A stretch of 64,000 nucleotides of DNA from Streptococcus mitis subsp. hohhotensis (GCF_000722775.1 NZ_JPFZ01000009.1:806001-870000), one strand, 5' to 3'. Shown: positions 28,018 to 41,172, numbered from the stretch's first letter. The notes: generated by a model not told the origin, from the letters alone. Program-made: numbers and translations.

Positions 28018-29311
28018 TTATCTCAAGCCCATCTGAGACAATTTATTCTGATATTTGTTTTGATCGACAAGCAAGCCCAAGCCTCCATAAACATCATAGG
28101 CATCTACCCAGTCACCCAGTTCTGGAATCGTCAATTTTTCAATGCCATTTTGAGCTCCGTCTAGGAAAGACAAGCCATTTGTTAACAGGAAGGTATAAGG
28201 AACATTCGTTGAGGTCATTGCGAATACCTTGCCAAGTGCCTCTGAGCCTGTAAAGAGCTTGGTTGGATCCTTGATTTGCTGAAAAACTGCTGTCAGTACT
28301 TGTTGCTGTCTTTTGGTACGGCCGTAATCCGCCTCATCATCATCACGGAAACGAGCATAATTGAGCAAGGTCGAGCCATTCATCTGCTGTTTTCCGACTT
28401 TGATGGTTTGGGTTGGAGACTCAGTCTCAGTCGCGTGTAAATCATCGCCGACTGTAGCTTCTGTTAGTGGACGCCCATTCAATGTTGAAAATTGAGCATC
28501 AATTGTCACCCCATCAGGGAAAAGTGTGTCAATCGCTGTAGCAAAGGCCTGAAAATCGACCAAGGCATAGTACTTAATATCCAAATCAAAATTATCTTTC
28601 AAAACTTGACGAACCATTTCTGCCCCTTTTTGCCCCTCTTGTTCTCCTAACTCATAGGCTACGTTTAACTTGTTATCCGTCTGTTTTCTACCGTTAATGA
28701 CTTGGCTATAACCGTCTATATAAACCAAATTGTCACGCATGAAGCTGACCAGCTTAATTTTCTTATCCGAACCGCCAACATTTAATACCATAATAGAGTC
28801 CGTTCGCGTCTCAGCACTATTTTGACCAATTCGCCCATCTGTACCCATAATCAAAATATTAACACCATCTCTGGTATCCTGACCATTAAAGACTTCTACT
28901 TGAGCTGCCCTGGCATTGGCAATTTTATCTGGATTAACATTGGTATAACCTTTTAAGAACATAAAAATCATACCCAATGCTAGACAAGCTAAGATAGCCA
29001 GTAATCCTGCGAAAATGCGCCCCCACCGTAGCTTCCGCTTTTTAGTTTTTTCTTTGGAAGAGAATTGATTTTCTGGTATCTCTCAGAACGACTACGGCTA
29101 TTATAAGAAGGAATCGAAGTGGTAGCACTTGTCTTTCTATAATCCTCGGTCAATTCTTGACTTTCTGAGGGAGCGTCACTACTTGCCTTACTTAATTTAT
29201 CTTGCAGGTAAGCAAACTCTTTTTTTCTCGCTCATTGAGGTAATGAATATTCTTAAAAAGATAGTCATAACGCAACTGCTCATGATGGCTTAAGGGATTT
29301 TCTTTACTCAT
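28018..29311 (-). CDS. psr: LytR-CpsA-Psr (LCP) family protein, two frameshifts in the N-terminal region
   Basis: LCP enzymes transfer teichoic acid or other glycans from lipid carriers to peptidoglycan. From ATG 29311 (MSKENPLSHHEQLRYDYLF) the frame breaks at an A7 run (29220-29226). It resumes one frame over (EFAYLQDKLSKASSDAPSE), then breaks again at an A6 run (29046-29051). The third frame continues through a transmembrane helix (IFAGLLAILACLALGMIFMF) into an intact LCP domain: GVNILIMGTDGR, RTDSIMVLNV, LVSFMRDNLVYI and LLNYARFRDDDEADYGRTKR. Adding one A at each run gives 431 residues, the normal length. The gene overlaps pheA by 4 bases and lies next to the polysaccharide cluster. The largest single open frame is 28018-28977. 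Either an assembly error or a true double mutant. Confidence 0.8.
29046..29051 (-). other. A6 tract, second frameshift point in psr
   Basis: CCA AAG then A6 then CT; a seventh A would restore PKKKTKKRKLRWGRIF leading into the membrane helix. Confidence 0.75.
29220..29226 (-). other. A7 tract, first frameshift point in psr
   Basis: GAG CGA G then A7 then GAG; an eighth A would restore NEREKKEFAYLQDKLS, which reads on as the expected cytoplasmic region. Confidence 0.75.
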
Positions 29312-30152
29312 CTTCTCTCCTTTCCATGGTCTGATATTGGATAAATAGGATAGGCGCCCAGTACTTTATACTGGATTCCTATGGCTTCTAATTCTTTTTG
29401 GGCAAAGTGGACCAAGTCCTTATCAGCATAGTCCACATCGATAATGAAAAAGTATTCGCCCAACGCTGTCTTGAGTGGACGACTTTCAATTTTTGTCAGG
29501 TCAATTCCTCGCCAAGCAAAGGTCGAAAGAGCCTTGTAGAGTGCACCTGGAAGGTTGTCAGGTAAGGTCAGGGCCAAACTCATTTTTTCAGTTTGTGCTT
29601 GCAAGGGAATACTAGGCTTTTCAGCTCCTAGAACCCAGAATCGTGTGAAATTGGCTTCCATTTCCTGAATATCCTCGGCAATCAGTTCCAAGCCATATTC
29701 TTCAGCAGAACTTCTAGGTGCAATGGCTGCATAAGGCTGGTCTGGATGTTCGGAAATAAAGCGGGCCGCATAAGCTGTACTAGCTGTCACCTCAATTTGA
29801 GCCTCTGGATACTGTTCATCGATGAATTTCTTTCCTTGAGCCAAGGCCTGTGGATGTGAAAAAATCTTTTCAATCTTAGTATGACCTGGAACCACCATCA
29901 ACTGCTGATGAATAGGCTGAACGATTTCTGCCACTGCTTGAATGCGAGCCTGATGAAAAAGGTAGTCCAAGGTTTCATGAACACTACCCTCAATAGAATT
30001 TTCAACTGGCACCACAGAATAGTTCACCAAGCCTTGCTCATAGGCCTTGATGACATCTGTAATATTGGCAAAGGCCTGCAATTCCTCATGAGGAAAAGCT
30101 GTCTGCACAACGTGGTGTGAAAATGATCCCTTGGGACCTAGATAAGCAATTT

Positions 30153-30156
<4 letters not shown>
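29308..30156 (-). CDS. pheA: Prephenate dehydratase
   Basis: Monofunctional enzyme converting prephenate to phenylpyruvate; 282 residues. The dehydratase domain starts with IAYLGPKGSFSHHVVQTAF and holds the NYSVVPVENSIEGSVHETLDY segment with the conserved TRF motif (EANFTRFWVLG). The C-terminal ACT domain (about 195-275) has the Phe-binding ESRPLKTALGEYFFIIDVD. It overlaps aroK (4 bases, ATGA) and psr (4 bases), so all are cotranslated. There is no chorismate mutase domain. Confidence 0.95.
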
Positions 30157-32335
<2,179 letters not shown>

Positions 32336-32345
32336 GATTTTCTCC

Positions 32346-33449
32346 TTATTTGACAACGACTGTGTAGTCGGTATTTTCTGTTATGAGATGCTCAGCTCGT
32401 TCCAAGTCTTGAGCGTTTTTAAATGAAATTTGTAGGATCCCGTGAATATCTTCACGGTTTTCCTCATTGATGTGAATATTAACCAAGGAAGTTCCACGTA
32501 GCAATTCCAAAATCCTCAAGATGACATCTTCTTCATCGGGAACATCGACATAGAGGTCGTAAGAACTGTCCACTCCACCACGCTTATGGATTTCCATGGC
32601 CTGACGTTGCTCACGCGCTTTATTGAAAAAGTTCCAAACCTGCTCCTCATCTCCCTTGCTGATGGCTTGTCCAACCTCATCTAAACGTCCCTTGAAATCC
32701 TCAATTCGGTCTAGAATAGTCTCACGATTGGACAAGAGAATGGATGTCCACATACCTGGCTCGCTTTCCGCAATTCGAGTCATATCTCGAAAACCACCGG
32801 CCGCAAAATGCCTTGCCATCTCATGTTCTTGAGCATAGACCGCGGTCTGCTCCATGAGACTAGAAGCTAGAATATGAGGGAAATGGCTAATCTGAGAAGT
32901 GACTCGATCATGCTCCTTGGCATCAATCTCGATAAAGCGAGCATGAAGACCTGAAAGCAAGTCCTTCATTTCCTCAAGCGTGTCTTGACCTGTCAGACTC
33001 GAAGGTGTAAAGATATAATAGGCATTTTCAAAGAGATTGACATCCGCAGAGGCGGCCCCTGTCTTGTGACTACCAGCCATAGGATGAGCACCGACAAAGC
33101 GAACAGGCTTACCAGCTAAATACTGCTCCGCCGCATCCACAATAGCTGACTTGGTCGAACCGGCATCTGAAATAATCACTCCTTCTTTCAAGTCCAAGTC
33201 GGCCAACTCCTTAATGAAAGCAATGGTTTGTTTGATTGGCAAACTGAGGATGATGATATCTGCCAAAGGAGCAAAACTGGCAAAATCATCCGTTGCACGG
33301 TCAATCATGCCTTCTTTCAAGGCAATATCTCTCGAAGCTTGACTGCGATTATAACCTAAAATTTCATAATCTGGATGATCACGTTTGATACCAAGTGCCA
33401 TAGAGGCACCAATCAATCCAAGACCTGCGATATAGACTGTTTTTGCCAT
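32346..33449 (-). CDS. tyrA: Prephenate dehydrogenase
   Basis: 367-residue NAD-dependent enzyme of tyrosine synthesis. Rossmann motif [20 protein letters not shown] (4-23), catalytic-region [13 protein letters not shown] (His), [12 protein letters not shown], and a C-terminal ACT domain from about 295 ([19 protein letters not shown]). AAGGAGTT precedes ATG 33449. It follows aroC by 9 bases. Confidence 0.95.
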   Translation of the reverse strand: MAKTVYIAGLGLIGASMALGIKRDHPDYEILGYNRSQASRDIALKEGMIDRATDDFASFAPLADIIILSLPIKQTIAFIKELADLDLKEGVIISDAGSTKSAIVDAAEQYLAGKPVRFVGAHPMAGSHKTGAASADVNLFENAYYIFTPSSLTGQDTLEEMKDLLSGLHARFIEIDAKEHDRVTSQISHFPHILASSLMEQTAVYAQEHEMARHFAAGGFRDMTRIAESEPGMWTSILLSNRETILDRIEDFKGRLDEVGQAISKGDEEQVWNFFNKAREQRQAMEIHKRGGVDSSYDLYVDVPDEEDVILRILELLRGTSLVNIHINEENREDIHGILQISFKNAQDLERAEHLITENTDYTVVVK

Positions 33450-33458
33450 AGGAACTCC

Positions 33459-34625
33459 TTAATAGTTCTTTGTATAGTCTCGGTGTTTAGCTACCGCTTC
33501 TTTTAATTCCTCAAGATTATCTGATGAGAATTTTTCAAGGATTTCTTGTGCCAGAACCGTTGCTACAACAGCTTCCATGACCACTCCTGCAGCTGGAAGA
33601 GCGGTCGGATCACTTCTCTCCACGGTTGCCTTGTAGGGTTCGTGGGTTTCGATATCCACACTCATAAGTGGTTTATAAAGAGTAGGAATAGGTTTCATGA
33701 CTCCACGAACAACGATGGGTTGCCCATTGGTCATACCACCTTCAAAGCCCCCTAGATTGTTGGTACGGCGAGTATAGCCATCTTCTTTAGACCAGAGAAT
33801 TTCGTCCATAACTTGGCTGCCTTTGCGGTAACCAGCTTCAAAGCCAAGACCAAATTCCACCCCTTTAAAAGCATTGATAGAAACAACGGCTTGGGCCAAT
33901 CTCGCATCCAATTTTCTGTCCCATTGAACATAGGAACCAAGTCCTACTGGTACGCCTCCGACGACTGTCTCCACAACTCCACCGATGGTATCACCGTCAC
34001 GTTTGATTTGGTCAATATAGTCCTTGATTTCCTGTTCTCGTTCTTTGTTGACAATAGAAACTTCAGACTGGGCAGCTTGTTGCTTGATTTCAGCGACTGT
34101 CAGATTTTCAGGTACATCGATTTCCTTGCCACCAAAGACCACAACATGGTTAGCAATCTCCATATCCAGTTCAGCTAAGAGACGTTTGGCTACAGCCCCA
34201 ACTGCCACTCGCATGGTGGTTTCACGAGCTGATGAACGTTCCAAAGAATTCCGTAAATCATCAAAACGGTACTTGATGCCTCCAACCAAATCGGCATGAC
34301 CTGGGCGAGGATGGGTGATTTTTCGTTTGCTTTTAAGGCGGTCTTCAATGTCCTCCGCAGACATGATGTCCAGCCATTTTTGGTGGTCCTTATTGATGAC
34401 ATCCATAGTAATGGGAGCCCCTGTCGTTTTCCCATGGCGAACGCCCGATGTAAAGACAACCTGGTCACTCTCAATCTTCATACGACCACCACGACCGTAG
34501 CCACCCTGACGGCGTTTAAGATCCACATTAATATCCTCAGCTGTCAAAGGAAGTCCAGCTGGAATTCCTTCAATGATAGCCGTCAGACGGGGGCCGTGTG
34601 ATTCTCCTGCAGTTAAATATCTCAT
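33459..34625 (-). CDS. aroC: Chorismate synthase
   Basis: 388-residue FMN-dependent enzyme making chorismate from EPSP. Signatures: [18 protein letters not shown] near the start, [31 protein letters not shown], and [17 protein letters not shown] near 296. The operon position after aroB and before tyrA fits the pathway order. GGAGAG before ATG 34625. Confidence 0.97.
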   Translation of the reverse strand: MRYLTAGESHGPRLTAIIEGIPAGLPLTAEDINVDLKRRQGGYGRGGRMKIESDQVVFTSGVRHGKTTGAPITMDVINKDHQKWLDIMSAEDIEDRLKSKRKITHPRPGHADLVGGIKYRFDDLRNSLERSSARETTMRVAVGAVAKRLLAELDMEIANHVVVFGGKEIDVPENLTVAEIKQQAAQSEVSIVNKEREQEIKDYIDQIKRDGDTIGGVVETVVGGVPVGLGSYVQWDRKLDARLAQAVVSINAFKGVEFGLGFEAGYRKGSQVMDEILWSKEDGYTRRTNNLGGFEGGMTNGQPIVVRGVMKPIPTLYKPLMSVDIETHEPYKATVERSDPTALPAAGVVMEAVVATVLAQEILEKFSSDNLEELKEAVAKHRDYTKNY

Positions 34626-34634
34626 ACACTCTCC

Positions 34635-35702
34635 TTATTTTACCAAGTAGTCTTTCATCTCTTCCAGAGAAACTGGGTGAATGGTTGCCGAACCAAGCTC
34701 TGGCACCAAGACCAATTTCAAGGTATTGCCACGCGCTTTCTTATCATGAGTCAAAGCTTGATAAAGCTTATCAACATCCCAGTTTTCATAGTCAACAGGT
34801 AGTCCAAATTTCTGACACATCTCTGTGATAGATTGGGTAATGCCAGCCGGCATGAGGCCTTTTTCCTCAGCAACCTTGGATATCTGCACCATTCCCATGG
34901 CCACAGCCTCTCCATGCATGACTTTGCCATAGCCGGCCGTCGCTTCAATAGCATGACCAATAGTGTGGCCAAAATTGAGGTAAAGACGAACACCATTATC
35001 CAACTCATCCTCAACTACCATCTTGCGCTTAACCTGACAAGAATGTTCAATCAAGGTCTCTGCATGCTCAAAAATGCTCTCTACAGTACCATCTAGCTCC
35101 GTCAATAGAGTCCATAGTTCTGGATCCTCAATCAAGCCATATTTGATAACTTCACCCATCCCTTCAATCAACTCTCTTTTTCCGAGCGTTTCAAGGACAA
35201 GTGGATCGATCAGAACCCCATCTGGTTGGGCAAAAGTTCCTACCATATTCTTAGCAAATGGAGTATTGACGCCTGTCTTTCCACCGATAGAAGAATCCAC
35301 CTGTGCTGTCAAACTAGTCGGAATCTGAACAAAGTGAATACCTCGCATATAGGTAGAGGCCACAAAACCAGCCAGGTCCCCAACGACACCACCACCAAGA
35401 GCCACAATTCCATCGCTACGAGTTAGCCCCTGCTTAACTAGGAATTCATAGACTTTCTGAACAGTGGTTAAATTCTTTCTTTCTTCACCTTCTAAAAAGT
35501 CAAAAACAGCTACCTGAAAACCAGCATCTTCTAGGCTGAGCTTGACCTTCTCTGCATAAAGAGAAGCTACATGGTTGTCTGTTACAATGACCACTTTTTG
35601 TGGTTGCCAGAGTTCTCGCAACCACTGACCAGCTTGAGCCAGACAACCTTTTTCAATCTGAATATCATAAGGATGATGAGGAATATCGATTCTGATTTTC
35701 AT
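34635..35702 (-). CDS. aroB: 3-dehydroquinate synthase
   Basis: 355-residue NAD- and metal-dependent enzyme converting DAHP to 3-dehydroquinate. Visible: [39 protein letters not shown], metal-ligand [12 protein letters not shown] and [10 protein letters not shown]. It follows aroE by 18 bases, with GGGAGA before ATG 35702. No DAHP synthase gene is found in the window. Confidence 0.96.
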   Translation of the reverse strand: MKIRIDIPHHPYDIQIEKGCLAQAGQWLRELWQPQKVVIVTDNHVASLYAEKVKLSLEDAGFQVAVFDFLEGEERKNLTTVQKVYEFLVKQGLTRSDGIVALGGGVVGDLAGFVASTYMRGIHFVQIPTSLTAQVDSSIGGKTGVNTPFAKNMVGTFAQPDGVLIDPLVLETLGKRELIEGMGEVIKYGLIEDPELWTLLTELDGTVESIFEHAETLIEHSCQVKRKMVVEDELDNGVRLYLNFGHTIGHAIEATAGYGKVMHGEAVAMGMVQISKVAEEKGLMPAGITQSITEMCQKFGLPVDYENWDVDKLYQALTHDKKARGNTLKLVLVPELGSATIHPVSLEEMKDYLVK

Positions 35703-35720
35703 AGGAGAATCTCCCTTTCT

Positions 35721-36575
35721 TTATTGGTATTTTTCTGTTAAAGACTGCCAAATTTCTTCTGTTGGCATTTCCTTGCCTGTCCACAGTTGAAAGGCTTCTG
35801 CAGCTTGATAGAGCAACATTCCTAGACCATTGACCGCTGGATTGCCCTGCCTCCTAGCCCATTTCAAAAATGGAGTTTCAAAGGGTTGGTAAATGATATC
35901 TGCTACTAAGATAGTTTCTGGCAAATTGATGCTTTCTGGAACTGGAGAGGATTTGCCATCCATGCCCACACTGGTGGCATTGATCAGTAAATCCGAGTCA
36001 GTAATCCTTTCCTGCAAGACAGGAACATCTTCTAAAGCATACAAGTCCACTTTAAAGCCTGTTTGCTCCTGTAACTTGTCTAGGTAGGGTCTTGTTTTTT
36101 CCATAGAAACTGAACGAACAAAGACCGAAATCTGACTGACGCCGTCCAAAATAGCTTGTGCCAAAATGGACTTGGCCGCACCACCTGCACCCAGCAGGGT
36201 CATCTTCTTACCTGTAATTGTAAAAGAAGGCAAGCTCTTAAAAAATCCCTTGCCATCTGTATTATATCCAATTAAATTGCCATTATGATTGACAACCGTA
36301 TTGACCGCACCGATCAAGCGCGCTTCGTCACTCAGCTCATCCAAATAGGGAATTACCTGTTCCTTATAGGGCATGGACAGGTTGATGCCAAACATCTGGT
36401 AGCGAAGAATATTGGCCACTGTTTCTGCCAAATCACCCGCTTCAATCTCCCAAGCCACATAAGCACCATTGGTAGCTGTCGCCTCAAAGGCACTATTGTG
36501 AATAAAAGGGGAAATAGAATGTTTAATAGGATTGGCAACAACTGCAGCTAAACGTGTATAGCCATCAAGCTTCAT
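35721..36575 (-). CDS. aroE: Shikimate dehydrogenase
   Basis: 284-residue NADPH-dependent reductase of 3-dehydroshikimate. N-terminal substrate site [16 protein letters not shown], catalytic Lys in [27 protein letters not shown], Rossmann [14 protein letters not shown], and NATSVGM. It overlaps aroD by 11 bases, so translation is coupled. Confidence 0.95.
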   Translation of the reverse strand: MKLDGYTRLAAVVANPIKHSISPFIHNSAFEATATNGAYVAWEIEAGDLAETVANILRYQMFGINLSMPYKEQVIPYLDELSDEARLIGAVNTVVNHNGNLIGYNTDGKGFFKSLPSFTITGKKMTLLGAGGAAKSILAQAILDGVSQISVFVRSVSMEKTRPYLDKLQEQTGFKVDLYALEDVPVLQERITDSDLLINATSVGMDGKSSPVPESINLPETILVADIIYQPFETPFLKWARRQGNPAVNGLGMLLYQAAEAFQLWTGKEMPTEEIWQSLTEKYQ

Positions 36576-37242
36576 CCAAAATCTCCCTGATTTTTTTCAT
36601 GTTAGCTAGAGAAATCTGACCAGGGGCACTAGCCTCATCCAGACTGGCAAAAGACCAACTCGAACCTGTCACATCCGCAGTGATACGAGAGACCTTGCCC
36701 ACCTTGCCCATAGAAATAGTTACATACTCTTGCTCAGGATTGAGGGTTTTAAAGCCTCGTGTATAGTTCATCAAGTCTAGCACATCCTGCTCCGTGTGAG
36801 CCATCACCGCGACCTTAACAAGTTTTGGATTTAGGCTCGTCAACTCTGACAAGATTTCCATCATATTTTCAGGTGTTTCTTGGAAATTGTGGTAACTCAA
36901 AACGAGATTTGGAAAGTCCAGCATTTCCTCAAAAACATCCTTGTAGCTATAGTACTCAAAATCAATATAGTCTGGTTGATAGAGTTGCGCCACTTCCTTG
37001 ATGAGATGGATATATTCTTCTGGAGAAAGGTCGATTTCTCCCCCTTCAGAGCGAGTTCGTAGCGTGAAAACCAACTCACGACCTGCGAATTTTTCAAAAA
37101 TCGCTGGAGCCACCTGCAAAATCGCTTCTTTAGGCAGATAGTCGGCACGCCATTCAATGATGTCGGCATCCAGGTACCTCGTGGCGTCCAGAGCCTGGGC
37201 CTCCTCTAAACTTCTTGGCATTACTGAAACGATTAATTTCAT
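36565..37242 (-). CDS. aroD: 3-dehydroquinate dehydratase, type I
   Basis: 225-residue Schiff-base enzyme of class I. The active-site Lys lies in [14 protein letters not shown], the catalytic His in [11 protein letters not shown], and the C-terminal loop motif [13 protein letters not shown] is clear. It overlaps the methyltransferase upstream by 4 bases and aroE by 11 bases. The length is typical of the streptococcal form. Confidence 0.95.
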   Translation of the reverse strand: MKLIVSVMPRSLEEAQALDATRYLDADIIEWRADYLPKEAILQVAPAIFEKFAGRELVFTLRTRSEGGEIDLSPEEYIHLIKEVAQLYQPDYIDFEYYSYKDVFEEMLDFPNLVLSYHNFQETPENMMEILSELTSLNPKLVKVAVMAHTEQDVLDLMNYTRGFKTLNPEQEYVTISMGKVGKVSRITADVTGSSWSFASLDEASAPGQISLANMKKIREILDEA

Positions 37243-38402
37243 TTACTAACCTTCATACTAATCACCTTGAGGTAATTACTACTTTCATCTTTTTTATTAT
37301 AGGCAAAATCTGCTGGAAGACCGTATTTGTTTAAAATCTGGTAACTTCTTCCTGCAAAGCCTTTATCAATTTGTTCTGTAAATTTCTGACGGGAAACATT
37401 GGCAGCATTGGTACTGGCAATGATAATCCCTCCCGGATTTAAAATCTCAAGACTCTGGGATATCAACTTGTGATAATCCTTGGCCACAGAGAAGGTCTGT
37501 TTTTTGTTCCGAGCAAAGCTAGGAGGATCTAGTACAATCACATCGTAGGTCAAGCCTTTTCGCTTGGCATACTTGAAATATTCAAAGACATCCATGACTA
37601 TAAAACGATGGTCGCCTGTGCTGATTCCATTTGCCTGAAAATGCGCTTGAGACAATTCTCGTGAACGTTTAGCTAGGTCAACCGAAGTAGTCTGGCTTGC
37701 TCCTCCCATGGCCGCAGCTACTGAAAAGGCTGCTGTGTAGGAAAACATATTGAGCAAGGATTTACCCATAGCCAATCCATCCACTAAACTACCGCGGACT
37801 TCATGCTGGTCTAGGAAAATTCCTGTCATCAAGCCATCATTCATAAAGACTTGATACAGAACACCATTTTCTAAAACAGTGAAAAAGTCAGGTGCTTCTT
37901 GACCATAAACATGGGCTGATTCATAGTCCAACCCCTTAAAGCGTATCTTCTCATATGTCCCTAAGACCTCAGGAAAAACCTGTCTAAAAGCTTCTGAGAT
38001 AACCTTGCGAATCTGATAAACATAAGAGTTATACCAAGAAAAGACAGCATAGTCGCCATAAAGGTCCACTGTCAGACCGCCAAAGCCATCTCCCTCTTGG
38101 TTGAAGAGACGAAAGGCAGTTGTCAAATCATCTTGATAGTAGGCGCTTCTCTTTTCTTTAGCTTGTCTAAACAGCATTTCAAAGAAAGCTTGATTGAAGG
38201 TCACCTTGTCCTTACTAACAAACCAGCCCAAGCCCTTGTTTTGCTGGGAAAGGTAGGCAGTCCCAAGAAAGTTTCCTTCTTGACTCTGCACTTCTACTTC
38301 CTGATCCTTAAGATTGACATTCTCAAGATCACTGGCTTCTAGTAAAACCAGACCTTTGGCGAGCTTCTTTTCAACCCTTTTACTAACTCTTATTCTATTC
38401 AT
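37239..38402 (-). CDS. rlmI: Class I rRNA (cytosine-C5) methyltransferase, RlmI family
   Basis: 387-residue PUA-domain plus SAM-methyltransferase protein. The N-terminal PUA-like part (to about 80) is followed by a linker domain and a Rossmann fold with [49 protein letters not shown] (catalytic region DPPSF) and [12 protein letters not shown]. RlmI methylates 23S rRNA C1962 in E. coli; the target here is inferred. The ATG at 38402 is chosen because the promoter TATAAT (38410-38415) covers the upstream ATG at 38411. Transcription would start at or within a base of 38402. First gene of the aromatic operon. Confidence 0.85.
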   Translation of the reverse strand: MNRIRVSKRVEKKLAKGLVLLEASDLENVNLKDQEVEVQSQEGNFLGTAYLSQQNKGLGWFVSKDKVTFNQAFFEMLFRQAKEKRSAYYQDDLTTAFRLFNQEGDGFGGLTVDLYGDYAVFSWYNSYVYQIRKVISEAFRQVFPEVLGTYEKIRFKGLDYESAHVYGQEAPDFFTVLENGVLYQVFMNDGLMTGIFLDQHEVRGSLVDGLAMGKSLLNMFSYTAAFSVAAAMGGASQTTSVDLAKRSRELSQAHFQANGISTGDHRFIVMDVFEYFKYAKRKGLTYDVIVLDPPSFARNKKQTFSVAKDYHKLISQSLEILNPGGIIIASTNAANVSRQKFTEQIDKGFAGRSYQILNKYGLPADFAYNKKDESSNYLKVISMKVSK

Positions 38403-38409
38403 AACTACC

Positions 38410-38438
38410 ATTATATCAAACTTTTAGCCAATTCTCAA
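38410..38438 (-). promoter_or_regulatory. Promoter of rlmI-aroDEBC-tyrA, leaderless geometry
   Basis: Minus-strand TTGAGA (38433-38438), 17-bp spacer, TATAAT (38410-38415). Only 7 bases (GGTAGTT) separate the -10 from the ATG, so the mRNA should begin at about the start codon. Confidence 0.8.
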
Positions 38439-38459
38439 AAAAGAAACTACCCTTGCTTT

Positions 38460-38488
38460 TTTACTCTTCTTTTAAAAAATGGTATACT
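38460..38488 (+). promoter_or_regulatory. Promoter of the LtaS-like gene
   Basis: TTTACT (38460-38465), 17-bp spacer, TATACT (38483-38488), 30 bases before the GTG start. Divergent from the rlmI promoter. Confidence 0.7.
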
Positions 38489-38518
38489 AATACTAATAAA
38501 AAATTAGGAAGTAAATGT

Positions 38519-40669
38519 GTGAAAAGCAATTTTAACAAAATCCAAAAAGCCATCGGTACCAGACTGGGTTTTGTCCTAACCCTTTTAATCCTCTATTGGC
38601 TCAAAACCTTATTAGCCTATACCGTTGACTTTAATTTAGATATTCAAGTTGGCAAGTTGCAGGGAAATTACCTTGCCTTTATCGCCTTTTTCAATCCTCT
38701 TCCTTTGGGACTCCTCCTGCTGGCTCTAGCCCTCTATGCTCGGTCAACCAAGATCTTTTATGGCCTGAGTATAGCTATTTATAGCCTTTTATTCATTTGG
38801 CTCTATTCCAATGTCTTTTACTATCGAGAATTTAGCGACTTTATCACGGCTAATACCATGAAGGTGGTCAGCAAGGTGTCTGTCGGCACTGCGGAATTAG
38901 AGTTACTGCGTCCTTGGGATTTCATCTATTTTATGGATTTCCCATTGCTGGCTTTCCTTTTCTATAAAAAACTCATCAAGCTGGACAGGAGACCTTTCAA
39001 ATTCCGCTCCAGTGTTGCTATCACTGCACTCTCAGCCTTGCTCTTTTCTGCTAATCTTTTCTTGGCTGAAATTGAGCGTCCCGATCTCCTATCGCGAGGA
39101 TTTTCGAATTATTATGTTGTTCGCGCCCTCAGTTTGCCAGCCTTTTTAGGCTATAGTGCCAACCAATCCTACAGTGCAAACAAAGAACGTGCCAAGGCCT
39201 CTGAGACTGATCTTCAACCTATTACAGATTATATTCAAGAACATTCTGCTAAACCCAATCCAGACTATTTCGGCTTAGCCAAAGGGAAAAATGTGATTTA
39301 TCTCCACTTGGAGAGTTTTCAGCAGTTCCTACTGGACTATAAACTCAACATAGATGGAACTGAGCATGAAGTCACTCCCTTCCTCAACTCCCTCTACCAT
39401 TCGCAATCTACACTAGCCTTTTCGAATATCTTTAACCAAGTCAAGGCTGGTAAGACCTCAGATGCAGAAACTATGCTGGAGACCGGTTTATTTGGCCTTG
39501 ACCAAGGTTCCTTTATGGTCAACTACGGTGGCACCAATACCCAGCAGGCAGCACCTTTTATCCTATCAAAAAATGGATACCAATCAAGTGCTGTCTTTCA
39601 CGGTAATATCGGGACCTTCTGGAACCGAAATACGACCTACAAACAATGGGGCTACCAATACTTCTTTGATGCTTCCTATTTTACCAAGCAAAACAGTAGC
39701 AATTCTTTCCAATATGGTTTAAATGATAAAATCATGATGAAAGATTCTATCCAATATCTGGAACACTTACAGCAACCTTTTTACGCTAAGTATATCACGG
39801 TGTCCAACCACTATCCTTATGCTAGCAATCTGACGGGCGATGAGCTTGGTTTCCCCTTGGCCAAGACCAAAGATGAAACTATCAATGGCTACTTCCAAAC
39901 AGCCAACTATCTGGACAGTGCCATCAAGGCCTTCTTTGACTATCTCAAAGAAAGTGGCCTCTATGAAAAATCCATCATCGTCATTTACGGAGACCACTAT
40001 GGCATTTCCAACTCCCGCAATCCTGAACTAGCACCTTTGATTGGAAAAATTTCTGAGAACTGGTCGAATTATGACAATGCCATGTTGCAACGAGTGCCTT
40101 TTATGGTGGTCATGCCTGGCTATGAAAAGGGGCAAATCATCAATACCTACGGTGGGCAAATCGATATCTTACCGACTCTCGAACACCTCCTTGGTATTGA
40201 GTCCAATTCCTTCCTTCAAGTCGGCCAAGACCTCCTATCACCAGACCACCAAGAAATCGTTGCCTTTCGAACTGCCAATTCCTTCGTCACACCAAAATAT
40301 ACCAACTACGACGGACGAACCTACTATACTGAGAGCGGTCTTGAAATCAGCAATCTTGATGAACAAGCTCAGACTGAACTAGAAATTGTTCGTCAAGCAG
40401 CTAGTCAACAGCTAAAAATCAGCGATCAGATTCAAACTGGCGATTTGATACGTTTCTACCAAGCAGATCATCTTGGAAAAGTTGATACAGAAAGTATTTC
40501 TTACCTCAATTCTTTACCAATTCTGCAAAAGATTGAGCAGGAAAAAGGTAGTCAATCAACCAGTCTCTTTAGCCAACGAAAAGGTAAAACCAGTGCTGAC
40601 CTTTTCAAGGCACCAAGTTACCAAGAACTCCATCCAGAGTCGGCAGAAACCGAATCAAAATCACAATAA
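38519..40669 (+). CDS. ltaS: LTA synthase family protein (LtaS-like)
   Basis: 716 residues: about five N-terminal membrane helices (to about residue 190) and an extracellular sulfatase-like phosphoglycerol transferase domain. The catalytic threonine lies in AGKTSDAET (about Thr313). Other metal and substrate motifs are IYLHLESFQQFLL, SNHYPYAS and VIYGDHYGISNSRN. LtaS polymerises glycerol phosphate from phosphatidylglycerol. The GTG at 38519 with AGGAAG is chosen; the frame extends upstream to 38453 but covers the promoter. To my knowledge S. pneumoniae lacks this gene, whereas S. mitis and S. oralis have it. A C-terminal tail beyond 640 is unusual and polar (KGKTSADLFKAPSY). Confidence 0.88.
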   Translation: MKSNFNKIQKAIGTRLGFVLTLLILYWLKTLLAYTVDFNLDIQVGKLQGNYLAFIAFFNPLPLGLLLLALALYARSTKIFYGLSIAIYSLLFIWLYSNVFYYREFSDFITANTMKVVSKVSVGTAELELLRPWDFIYFMDFPLLAFLFYKKLIKLDRRPFKFRSSVAITALSALLFSANLFLAEIERPDLLSRGFSNYYVVRALSLPAFLGYSANQSYSANKERAKASETDLQPITDYIQEHSAKPNPDYFGLAKGKNVIYLHLESFQQFLLDYKLNIDGTEHEVTPFLNSLYHSQSTLAFSNIFNQVKAGKTSDAETMLETGLFGLDQGSFMVNYGGTNTQQAAPFILSKNGYQSSAVFHGNIGTFWNRNTTYKQWGYQYFFDASYFTKQNSSNSFQYGLNDKIMMKDSIQYLEHLQQPFYAKYITVSNHYPYASNLTGDELGFPLAKTKDETINGYFQTANYLDSAIKAFFDYLKESGLYEKSIIVIYGDHYGISNSRNPELAPLIGKISENWSNYDNAMLQRVPFMVVMPGYEKGQIINTYGGQIDILPTLEHLLGIESNSFLQVGQDLLSPDHQEIVAFRTANSFVTPKYTNYDGRTYYTESGLEISNLDEQAQTELEIVRQAASQQLKISDQIQTGDLIRFYQADHLGKVDTESISYLNSLPILQKIEQEKGSQSTSLFSQRKGKTSADLFKAPSYQELHPESAETESKSQ

Positions 40670-40706
40670 AAAATGCTCTTCCGCCTTGGAGGAGCATTTC
40701 TTTTTA
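40669..40706 (+). terminator. Terminator of the LtaS-like gene
   Basis: AAATGCTCTTCC / GGAGGAGCATTT stem with one mismatch, followed by CTTTTT, immediately after the stop. Confidence 0.85.
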
Positions 40707-40714
40707 TCAAATAA

Positions 40715-40757
40715 AATTCAACTAAAATCAAAGAGCAAACTAAGAAACTAGCCTCAG
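40715..40757 (-). repeat. Truncated boxC remnant
   Basis: CAACTAAAATCAAAGAGCAA and then ACTAAGAAACTAGCCTCAG resemble the boxC end of the intact BOX copies (CAATGAAAATCAAAGAGCAA), with several substitutions and no boxA. The following 145 bases hold nothing I recognise. Confidence 0.5.
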
Positions 40758-40902
40758 ATTAACTGTAAGATTGTAGGTAGAGAGGCTGTATCAGTAATAT
40801 ATGTCTGTCAAGTTTAGTGACAAATATAGTAGAAGAAATATGAGGATATAAATCAGATTCAGTAGATATCTAGAAAATTTGATTCTATAGAGAAGCCTTT
40901 TG

Positions 40903-41121
40903 TTACAAATTCAATATACTATCAACAAATAATATTATAGAAGCAACAACAATTATAATTTCACCTATCTGCATAATCCTATTTCGAACTCTAAATATAT
41001 GTTCTATCAAAAATACTTGTATCACACACATTAAAGGAATTAACGTTTTTGAAATTGAAAAATATCCAAATAAATAAACTATAAACAACAAAAATAGAAA
41101 CTTGTTATATTTCTTATTCAT
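40903..41121 (-). CDS. Small membrane protein of unknown function (72 residues)
   Basis: Two or three hydrophobic segments in 72 residues (FLFLLFIVYLFGYFSI, LIPLMCVIQVFLIEHIF, IGEIIIVVASIILFVDSIL) with a short basic N-terminus MNKKYNK. GAGGGG lies 7 bases before the ATG, and a good promoter (41173-41201) lies upstream, so it is likely a real gene. There is no recognised family. It has no clear terminator and lies between two unrelated core genes beside an IS remnant. Confidence 0.6.
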   Translation of the reverse strand: MNKKYNKFLFLLFIVYLFGYFSISKTLIPLMCVIQVFLIEHIFRVRNRIMQIGEIIIVVASIILFVDSILNL

Positions 41122-41172
41122 GACATTCCCCTCTTTATTTTTTGATTACCAATCTTAATCATTTACAACTAC

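Noticed and set aside
28018-28977. psr as a 319-residue gene starting at 28977
   Set aside because: There is no ribosome site there, and it would begin within the membrane helix; coding sequence with typical psr residues continues upstream in two other frames to 29311.
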